A stretch of 64,000 nt of DNA. Origin: Nothopassalora personata. Its lineage: Eukaryota; Ascomycota; Dothideomycetes; Mycosphaerellales; Mycosphaerellaceae. The stretch spans positions 434,001-498,000 of the forward strand of contig CM066294.1 in assembly GCA_033816765.1 (NCBI GenBank), in the 5' to 3' direction. Under the pieces are notes generated by a model. That model was given only the letters and a program-made list of their open reading frames with translations. It was not told where the DNA came from and ran no database searches. Position numbers and translations under genes: made by a program. Positions 55,421-64,000 of this stretch are shown here, in pieces; the stretch's first letter is position 1, and the number at the start of each line of letters is the position of its first letter.

Positions 55421-55854
55421 ATTGATGAGAGCTGCAATAACCCGAAGCCAAGATGTGCGGATCCGTCACCCAGGTCGACCGGATTTCAGGTCCTTCTGTG
55501 CGAAGTTGCTCGACTGCACTGTGTTGCGGACGACAGTGGAAACTGTCGCCCTTTTTTCGATCAGTGGTACAAGGCGGTCCTTGTCGCAACAGAAGTATAA
55601 ACTCAGGATCGACGCTTGTGTGCAGAGACGCACTGGTAGGTCGGCTGCAACAGCAGAATCAAGATTTCTCGTCTGCCGTAGCGGTCTTGCGCCCATTAGA
55701 TGAAACCGACTTGTGTTAAAGTGGAGTTCAGCGAAGGTGATGCTACTCTTACGGACAAATGAAAAGTTTTCAGGAGTGGACTATATATCGATTAGCTTAG
55801 AGGTGCTGACGACCTGCGAGCAACCTGCACTGAACGAGAGACTTTCAACGATTC

Positions 55855-56355
55855 CTACTCAGCCGATTTCCCTTCTGCCTCCTTTGCCTTGTTATCCTCA
55901 TCTTCAATCTTCTTCATCTTCGCCTCCAATTTCTGTCGCTTGCTTGCTGTGCGCTCCAGCTTTCGCTTCTGCTTGTCCTCCGGAGTCGCGCTGACTTTAT
56001 CTTTCAGGACGTAGTGTAGTAGTCCGAGCACGCTCACGCTTGCTTTCACACCGCTGCCGAACTCTTTGTACGCCGTCTTCAGGTGGGTCTTCGCAGCTGT
56101 GTATTGATGGCGTGCTCGTGTAGCCTGTCGGCGTGTGCGATACTGCTTCTCAGCCGTTTGAGCTTTCTTGTAGGCATTCGAAGTCGTCTCGCGTTCGGTG
56201 ATGAGTGCCAAGTGGGCGGCGGAGGGGGCATGAGGTAGTGCAGTGGGTGTCGTCGATGTCTCGTCCTCGGCGTTGGCGGCAGGGGATTGTGGTTTTGCGT
56301 TTCTATTGATGAGCCCCATGATGTTGCTGGTTGTAGCCTCGAGTACGTATGTCAT
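55855..56355 (-). CDS. Small basic coiled-coil protein, unknown function
   Basis: Single exon, up to 166 aa. The frame begins MTYVLEATTSNI; an internal in-frame ATG at 56319 (MGLINRNAKPQ) may be the real start and would give an N-terminal Gly suitable for myristoylation. A long helical segment follows (SAAHLALITERETTSNAYKK and the Arg-rich EKQYRTRRQATRARHQYTAA), then a short hydrophobic patch VSVLGLLHYVL. The tail is a charged coiled coil (KRKLERTASKRQKLEAKMKK, EDNKAKEAEGK). It resembles anonymous short fungal proteins; no domain is recognised. Confidence 0.6.
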   Translation of the reverse strand: MTYVLEATTSNIMGLINRNAKPQSPAANAEDETSTTPTALPHAPSAAHLALITERETTSNAYKKAQTAEKQYRTRRQATRARHQYTAAKTHLKTAYKEFGSGVKASVSVLGLLHYVLKDKVSATPEDKQKRKLERTASKRQKLEAKMKKIEDEDNKAKEAEGKSAE

Positions 56356-57946
56356 ACACGTACGACTGGTAGCGCTGAGAGCGTCCTTTCCAGACTGTAT
56401 TTACAAACGCGTAGCAGAGTATATACAAGACTTACCATCGCGCTCAAACTGACTCGCCTTGTTTTGTTGATCCCAACACTCGACTCCATGATCTGCCTGT
56501 GGTCCGAGTCGGCGTCTGTACGGGCTCATACGCGTCCAGACCTTGATTGTTTTGATGAAAGCAGGTATCCTGAATCGCGTTGCCCTATCGCCATGATTGC
56601 GCTTGGCATTCGAACGTCCATCCTTCATCTCGCTCACGCCATCCCTCTCTTAACACACCTCCATCAACACTTGTGTCAGGAAAGTGAGCGGTATGAGCTG
56701 AAACACTACTTGGTATTACATGAGGAGACTGTGGCCAGTGTCTCGCCATCCTTCGCCCCTATAAGGAAGACTATACATAAGCACGCTGTCTGAATTGCTG
56801 TCACAACTATTTCAATGTCCCTCTCACTATTAAAACGATGTCCCAAGACAATTATTATCTGTCTCCTCTGAATACAGCCAAGACGGCTCCAACATGGCGA
56901 ATCACTCATCACTATCGGCAGTCTTGTCTCTGCCCCTAGCATGGCCTGTGCGGTAGACTGCCTACGCAGCATGTGAAAGCTGCGGCCAATGAAACGCTTC
57001 AAATTCGACGTTAGCATCACGCCAGACAACAGGACGATCGCGCTCGACATCACGGGCGACATTATGTTCAGCGGCACCGCTACGCTCGATTTCTCTATCC
57101 ATCACCAACGGCAATGAGACCCAACCCTCCAGACAAGATCCTCGTGCTGGAAGCAAACCAAGGACAAATCGCCTTGAGCTCCAACATCAACTTTCCGGAC
57201 AAATTTGGGGCCTAATGTCTGAGGAGGTCTACACGACGCCTAATCCCGATGCTCAGGTCAGATTTTGATTTAATACTACTGCTACGGGACGGCGATTTGG
57301 ATGCCTAGAGGAGGCCAACTTGACAAACGGCGTGGCCGAAACTTTCAGCTCGAACAGCACTTCTTCCGACAATAACACTACCACTAACTACTGGCTACGT
57401 GGCACCAAAGATTGCCAGGACTGAGGGGAGAAAGGTGAAAAAGGGTGAGATGGACAGGAAGGAAGGACTCATCATATAGTCTCTGATGTATCGCCGCGCG
57501 TCAGGCGTCTAGAACTAAAAGTCTCGGGACCCAGGACATAAGTCTTGGGTAGAGCTGATACCCTTTCTGCACCTCAAAACAAAAACGCTCCTCGTGTCCC
57601 GACACCTCAACAATGACATTCCGTCGCCCACGATCGATGCTTAGAACAAATACAAGACTTCTACAGTCTCATGGTACACAATGACCACAATCGACGCGAT
57701 CCCATCAAAAACTGTCAGAAAGACGCCTTGGAATTCCCACATCCTGACTTCGAACACGACCACCTGTCTTTCCCTCTTCCAGCAGTCGGCCATCACTTCC
57801 ACCGCCATTGCTGGCGCTTGACATTCGCATCATGGGCATGTCTCTGGACTCGAGCAATGTCGCACGCGGCTTTTCGAACCCGTCAGACATGTCGTCTCGT
57901 GTCGCCACCTCCCACTGAAGTTGACACAAGGATCAGTATCTCGATG
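56356..57946. other. Gene-free stretch
   Basis: About 1.6 kb with short open frames on both strands and no recognised family. The frame at 57671-58183 (plus) lies against the 3' end of the permease and is a shadow. Confidence 0.4.
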
Positions 57947-59844
57947 TTAATAATTGGGTTTGCTAGGGAATCTACCCACCTGATGGTCTATTATTTCGGC
58001 AAGTTGGACGTACTCTCCCGGGCAGCCGGGGTCTCGAGCCCAGTACGCTTCTCTGGTCACGACAAGTTGGCGGCATCTAATTCTGGACTCGTACACTCTG
58101 AAGCCACCGTACCACAACAGCCCCCACAATGGACCTGTCACACCTATCGCAGGGATGATGTACCACGGAAGGCCGGTGACTGATTCGTGGAAGGGGGATC
58201 CGCGCTGCGATGGCACAAATGCCGCCACGAGCATGAAAGCTGTAGCAGTACAGTAAATAATGGCGTGAACTGGTGAAAGCCAAGGACGATATCTCCGGCG
58301 CTCCTGCCAGTGCCACTGGGACTTGCGAAACTTGGTGAGTAACAGTCCGAAGGAGACCCAGAACCCGAGGACCAGTATGATCGTGTATGAGTACAACGAG
58401 ATCAAGATCGAATACGTCCGACGTGGATCGAGGATCGGTGCTGTGATGGCGATCAAAAAAATGGACGTGAACCAGTGAAGACCGAAAGCCGCCGCAGGAG
58501 CCTGCTCCACTTGCTCTGAGCGCGGGTGTCTGGACAAGGCTTTCTTGAACATTCCGTATGGTGTTCTGTATGATGTGGCAATGACCAATGAGAAAGGCAG
58601 AATGCCCTCTTTCGCAATCTCTTGCTTTACCCGGGCAGCCGTGAACGTCATCACCCACAGATTGCCGAAAACCGAGACGGCAATGACTGCAGCCATTGCT
58701 CGCGCGGCACCCTGGTGATCATTCTTCCAAAGATTGTCGAAGAAAAGTGTGGCCAGGTCAAAGCTGTCGGGGATTCCACCCTGCTCGGGCAAGACGTCGT
58801 TCTTGTCAACTACCAGGAGATAACTGATATTGACCAGAACAAACAGGACCATAGCGACGATCATGGCAATGAAGGTGTATCTCGGGAAGTTCTTGCGGGG
58901 ACTTTTGGTTTCAGCGAGCACATAGAACGGCTGTTCGTATCCAGAGAAAGCGTACATGCATAGCAGGAGTGAGTTCGACCAGGATCCAACATCTTTCCTC
59001 TGAGTTTGCCAGACATTTTTAGTAAAGTTGTTTCGCACGACTTCACCAGGGCCACCAAATTTTCCAGCTGCCTTCGCGATTCCCAGGCAGACTATGGTCA
59101 ACAGAAGCGCAACTTTGATGACGGCGAAACCATTGTTGATGTATATGCCAATGTTTCGAGAGAAAGCGTGAAGGAGGACGACCAGGCTCAATGCGGCTAT
59201 AGCTACACCAATGACTGTGCCTCGAGGAGGAAGATCGCCAGAGTCGCGGTCGTAGTGTCCGGATGCTGTCATCACCTGAATCGCGAAAGATATCGCGTTC
59301 CCGGAAAGGTTATACATCAGCAGGAACATGATCGAAAACGAGCACGTTGTCCTAAAGTGTGGTAGCCTGAGCCCACGATTCGGAAACATGAACTCAAGAT
59401 AGTTCTTGTCGCCGCCTGACCTTGGAACGCCGCGAGGCTCGCTCTCGCCTCGCACTCTTCGCTGTGGCATTGACAGACCGCATTCCAACCAGACGTAAAG
59501 GCCGCATATTGAGAGGAGAGCCCCAAGGACCCAGACACAGAGCGCACCCCCGACACAGCCGACACCTGCGAGGACCCCTACAGACACCGTCAGCTATGGT
59601 TTGAACACCTCGCGCGGCTTCCCCTGCGTTCTCATGAAGAAACTGCAATGTCTAGATCTTACTTACGATGAGGTGTCAAAAATATGCCCGACCCGATCGT
59701 TCGGTTCCAGATCAATGCTACCAGCGTCCATTTTCCAATCTTGCTTCGTTCTTCGGGCGCACATTCAACTCGCTGGTGCCCATAGTCGAGATCCGCCGTT
59801 GAAGGCTTGCCTATCAGAGCTTCCTCGTTGGCATTGAGAGGCAT
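57947..59844 (-). CDS. Amino-acid permease, APC superfamily (Mup1/LAT-like)
   Basis: Plasma-membrane amino-acid transporter. Exons 59844-59667 and 59577-57947 give 602 aa. The 89-nt intron 59578-59666 (GTAAGT, GCTGAC branch, TGTAG) is needed to join TLVALIWNRTIGSGIFLTPH to RVLAGVGCVGG in frame; the first segment has the LAT hallmark GSGIF. About 12 membrane segments follow, including SLLLCMYAFSGYEQPFYVLA and YTFIAMIVAMVLFVLVNISY (segments 6-7 of the fold). The soluble N-terminus (PLNANEEALIGKPSTADLD) is typical. It most resembles fungal high-affinity methionine permease relatives; the exact substrate is not readable. Upstream in-frame ATG codons beyond 59844 would add an Arg-rich leader and are less likely. 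Confidence 0.87.
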
Positions 59845-60436
59845 CGTTGCTTTGGACGGAACGCAGTGTCCAGCAGCGCAGGAGCTGAGGACATCGTGGA
59901 GCTCTGTTCTTTGTGCTCTCGATCGCACTATTATCAATACTCTGGCTGCGCCTCCGGGCACCAGAGCAAGGCAAACACGCCAGGCAGCGCTCACCGGTAG
60001 CGTGTACTCTCTGTAGGACAGCACATGCTTGGCACGTGCTTTCACTGGCGAGAAATAGGCGTGGCGTTGCGGCTGGCTTTACCGCACCAATAGGAGATTA
60101 TCAGCTGATCCGCAAGCGAACACATTTCTCCCAAATGGGATGCGCACTGCCGCCGCCATCGATAACAGAGCATGCACGGTGTGCGAGGCCGCACCTCATG
60201 CTCTTCAGCACGCGAGCGACCCGGGTCCTGGTCCACAGCACGGCTTCTTTCCACCCATTCGCCTCTACTTGACGACAACTGTCTCGTCTGGAGAATACTA
60301 GCCTTAAATTGTTCACGCATGGTGAATAGCCCTCGTCGGCCTCTGGCAGACGTGAGGTCTTTCTGTGGTGGGACTACCAGGCCATTGAGACCGGCTTCCT
60401 GTCGCACCAAGACTAGAGAGGTCTACTTTTGTCACG

Positions 60437-63034
60437 ATGTCGTTCAGTGTCGGTGGCAGTGATGTTATTGTAGGGTTGAAAATCGCCTGGCAGATCTACC
60501 AGTGGGGTTTTGTGGACGAGAACGGAGCAGGTGAGTTTATACCACACAGATATTCATCGTGTTGAGCACTAACCTGCCCTGTAGATGTGCGGTACAAGAA
60601 TTTCCAGAACGACATATTCAATTTTCGATATCTCTTAGAGAGGTTGAACGAAGCTCTTCAGAACGCTCAGCGTCGCTATCAGAATCGTGGACCTGTCTTG
60701 GGAGTCCAGCCGTACGAGCCGCTCGGTGAAGACTTTGAGAACGAAAGAAAGGCCATCGTCGGCAATTTCCTGGCAACTTTGAAAGAGTGTGAAACCCTAC
60801 TTGAAGAGAACCGGCACTTTCGCCAGAGGTGCAGCAACGTCTGGGAGAATCTGCACTACAATCTCTCGCAGCAAGAACCACGTGTCGATCTCCTTCGTCG
60901 GCGGCTCCACTTCCACTCGGAAAAGATTAGGCTAGTGCTCGACCGATTATCGATCAACCTGCTCACCGATGTTGACGCGAAGGTCGACGACATTCTCGCG
61001 ATTTCAGAGCAGAACCTGCTGGTCTCACGAGAGATACAGGTGGAGCTGAATCGCTTCCGTGCATCCTGGCTGGGTAACGTCACTGGACAAGCTGTGACAG
61101 ACATGGCATCGTCCACGGACTACCATACAGTAAGCACGCGCATCGCAGAGCGCTTAAATAATCAGCTTCCTGTAGATGCACCACCAGGCATCCAGTCAGG
61201 CATACCTCTGCCACAAGGCTTCGATGCACTTCTTCAACACTTCGAGAAGAGCAATGAAGGTTCTGATCAAACGCCTGAGAGGTATTTGCAGTTCTTGAAG
61301 GCACGCTGGCTGCTGGCACGCCTCAAAGACGGCAGAGAGTACTATCTTGCTCGGCCTGGGTACTATTATAGGCGGGCTATAAACCAGATCGAGCAGGCCA
61401 TTACTGCAAAAACTCGCCAGCCTGGAGAACTGATATCTTTCGATGAAAGTGTCCTGCTGGATCTGCCAGAGTCATGTTACCGCATCTGGCCAAACACTTC
61501 GATTGCGCGCACTGTCGAGTATAGTCAACCTCACCCGCTGATGGTCCGGGCCAATGAGGAGAAAGTCGCGACGATTGACCTTGCTTGCAACGCACAATCA
61601 GCATCAGAAACGGTCACCGTCTTCAAGAGCTCCGATGACAACGTACGCATTGTATTGCAGACTACTCCATCGTCGGCGCCAGAGCAGAAGGTGGTGATAC
61701 CACAACACGTGTCTGTCAAAGAGGACAAGCTGATCCCACGATACGCTCTCCCGACCCTGGTCAACCCTTGCCTCGAAGTGGCTGTCTTCTCGCGCAACGA
61801 AGAGATGCTCTACAAATTCAGCACATTCGAGAGCCTCTGCAAATTCCAGGCTGCTTTGATGGGTTACAACGTTTCTCACGATCAGCAGAGCATTCGCTGC
61901 CAATTCAACAAAGATGCGACGTCCCTGAGCGGGCCCGAAGGCGAGCCCACTGTCGGTCGCATACAATTGTGGCAGGAACCAATAACTCTCCCCACCGGCC
62001 TTGCTCCAAGTAGACAGAACAGTCTGCCTGCGCCAGCAGCTCCTGCCACTGCTTCAGAGAGCGCACATTCTCGCCACGACAGTCTGAGTCCGTCTCTTGC
62101 GCCGACCAGCACTATAAACGCCACTGCCGATGGCTGGGAAGCTGACGGGATCAAGCTTCCTTCACTTGTGATCTTCACTCTTCTATCAGACACCAAGAAG
62201 GGCAGCAAGTTCGCCGTCATTTACATCGAGCTGGAGCCAGGCATATTCGTGGACTCGAGTCTGTGCAAATGTCACAACAACTATGACGGCTGTGCGAATC
62301 TGGTGTTGAGAAGTGAGACAAAGAAGACATTTCCTGTTCGGATTCTCTACTCAGACGTCAATCCCAACGGGACGCTGAATCCCAACACATTCGACATCTT
62401 CCCCTTACGGCTGCCTCATGGTCGAGAATTTGGCAAGATCGCGACCAAGCATATCGAGTACCTGCTACTCAACTTCAAGCATGAAGGTCTCGCTGGCAAA
62501 AGACGGTTTCAGAAAGAACTCAACTACCGCTTCATGGTGAGAGACCAACAGATCAAGGATCAACGCGATTTCGAGAAGATGATACTCATTCGTCAGAATC
62601 AGCCCCAAAGAAGACATGTCAGTATATCATCTGCGCGGGTGGCGACCAGCAACGAGCGATCATCGGTCAGATCTTTACCCTCAGCGACGGCAGTATCCAG
62701 ACACGACAGCACATATGGCGGCAGTATCTCCTCTACATCGACAGATCCACAGCCGAACAGAACGACAGAAGAGTACGAGACCGTTTCTCGCTTCTGGACC
62801 ATGGACCTCAATCATGATGCCGGAAGCTCGAAGACGGACTCGACCATCAGGTATGGTGGTGGCACGTGCCAGTCGCCAAGAAGTCAGACCGTAGCGGATA
62901 CTGGACCTTTCCATCCAGATCGCCGAGTAGACTTCGATATGTCTACTTTTGGAGTTGATCATCTGACTCCGCAAGCCGAGTTTCATACATCGAAGAGGAA
63001 GGTCAAGGAGAAGAAGTCATTGTGGAAGAGGTGA
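60437..63034 (+). CDS. Large uncharacterised fungal protein
   Basis: Exons 60437-60530 and 60585-63034 (intron GTGAGT, CACTAAC branch, TGTAG, 54 nt) give 847 aa starting MSFSVGGSDVIVGLKIAWQI. The N-terminal 200 residues are helical (NDIFNFRYLLERLNEALQNA; RRLHFHSEKIRLVLDRLS), reminiscent of the helical N-terminal domains found in many fungal STAND and related proteins. A middle section contains ESLCKFQAALMGYNV. The C-terminal part has FTLLSDTKKGSKFAVIYIE, a Cys-containing SSLCKCHNNYDGCANLVL and FDIFPLRLPHGREFGKIA. It ends in a Ser/Thr/Arg-rich tail and basic KRKVKEKKSLWKR. No catalytic domain is recognised. The start is supported by the short first exon, which the long frame alone would miss. 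Confidence 0.72.
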
Positions 63035-63473
63035 CCAACTGCTGAAGTTTCGTTCACTCTTCGACCGCGACATGTAGGACTAGTGAGCGGACAGGTGCTG
63101 GACGAAGTTACGATTAGGCACGAATCAGTCAAGGAGCAGCGTTCGGTTGCTTGAATACGAACAGAGACGTTGGCAGCGCTTGGAAGGGCCGCTGTGCATT
63201 CGTTCATCAACTGCCGCCTTCCGAATTTTGTGCGCAAGGATCAAGTCACAATGCATTCACTCTATGCCATATTCACTCGAATGAGTTGGGAAGAGTGTAC
63301 GACACTACAAGACACCACAAAGAACCATCCTGGAGTATAATTCTCGATCCTGCCAGCGACTTGTTGCCGTACTCACTGGTGTCAACCGCAAATAGTATCT
63401 GCGACTTCCGACTTCTCCGCAACATAGACCGACACAAGGACAATCTCGGACATCAAGCATCAGCCCAACCACC

Positions 63474-64000
63474 ATGAAAGACGGCATCAAGGCATCCGAA
63501 ATCTCAATACCACAGTCTCCTCCACCCTCCCGTCTCGATCTGTCGCACACTCGCTTCAAATCCGAATCCAGAGGCCATAACATCGAGTCAGAGGAGCGCA
63601 CCGGATCTAAGCATCACGTCCTCGAGACAGAACCAGACCACGTAGAACTCGATGCCACCAGCGAGCTCTCCTCAGTCCCCTCAGACTACAACGACGAGCA
63701 CGGCCTCTCTCCAATCCCATCCGACCTCTCCGACACAGACATCACCAGCCTCGGCCTCCCGACCCTCGGCGAAGCCGAAGACGAGGACGAAGAGGATGAA
63801 CCACATGAGCCGGATGACTTCAACCTCGACCCCGTCCTTTTCATCACATCCCCCTGCATCGGCAGCATCATCGGCCTCAAGCACAACTCGCCCCTCTGCG
63901 ACTTCGACGACCTGCTCCGCCTCGCGACCCAGCAGACCGCGCAAGAGATCACAGACTCCGTCAACGCGCTGAGGAAGTGGAGTACTACGCGGCGGGAAGT
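63474..64000 (+). CDS. Partial gene running off the right edge, acidic protein
   Basis: An ATG at 63474 (ACCATG context) opens a frame of more than 175 codons with no stop before the window ends. It starts MKDGIKASEISIPQSPPPSR, continues with Ser/Glu-rich disorder (SSVPSDYNDEHGLSPIPSD) and an acidic run (GEAEDEDEEDEPHEPDDF), then a more ordered segment LDPVLFITSPCIGSIIGLKH and FDDLLRLATQQTAQEI. No family recognised. The C-terminus lies outside the window. Confidence 0.6.
   Translation, partial: MKDGIKASEISIPQSPPPSRLDLSHTRFKSESRGHNIESEERTGSKHHVLETEPDHVELDATSELSSVPSDYNDEHGLSPIPSDLSDTDITSLGLPTLGEAEDEDEEDEPHEPDDFNLDPVLFITSPCIGSIIGLKHNSPLCDFDDLLRLATQQTAQEITDSVNALRKWSTTRRE

Noticed and set aside
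57671..58183. Plus-strand 170-aa open frame
   Set aside because: It overlaps the 3' end of the permease on the opposite strand and has no domain or splice support.

Overview
This window looks like nuclear DNA of a filamentous ascomycete, most likely a Dothideomycete. The genes carry 47-60 nt GT-AG introns with CTRAC-type branch sites. Eukaryote-only families are present (eIF4G, THO complex subunit 1, NC2-beta, Csm3/Swi3), along with fungal-only families (an Htf1-like homeodomain protein, HET-domain remnant, fungal CorA-like protein). The class-level call is inference from protein style; no marker gene is present. Many genes here are split by introns, so the models were joined by hand from splice signals and reading phase.

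Layout. 1-7.6 kb: edge of an unknown gene, a PRX5-type peroxiredoxin, a hotdog thioesterase, and eIF4G. 7.6-19.5 kb: a gene-poor stretch with one gene in the middle, a homeodomain transcription factor (13.7-15.6 kb), and a 284-bp MITE-like element with 9-bp target duplications at 10.0 kb. 19.5-30 kb: housekeeping block with THO subunit 1, the fork-protection factor Csm3/Swi3, a BTB protein, a peroxisomal FAD oxidase ending in SKL, and an OMS1-like mitochondrial methyltransferase. 30-33 kb: gene-free, with simple and tandem repeats. 33-42.3 kb: a long CAX-type Ca2+/H+ exchanger, a putative mitochondrial protein, a possible small gene, a CorA-like membrane protein and a SAM methyltransferase.

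42.3-55.7 kb is the accessory part. It holds a small secreted cysteine-rich protein (effector-like), a fast-looking membrane protein whose frame is crossed by stop codons, an SDR, and decayed genes: a DAO-family oxidoreductase fragment with a frameshifting 23-bp duplication, a HET-domain remnant, an SDR pseudogene and a GH31 alpha-glucosidase pseudogene. One essential gene, NC2-beta, sits inside this debris. 55.8-64 kb: a small basic coiled-coil protein, an amino-acid permease, a large uncharacterised fungal protein, and the start of an acidic protein that runs off the window.

Functionally the intact genes are mostly unrelated housekeeping functions: translation initiation, mRNA export, replication fork protection, transcription repression and ion homeostasis. 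I see no biosynthetic cluster, CRISPR array, rRNA or convincing tRNA. The best candidates for something new are the cysteine-rich secreted protein, the MITE, the repeated acidic motif in Csm3, and the two genes with coding-like sequence beyond in-frame stops.
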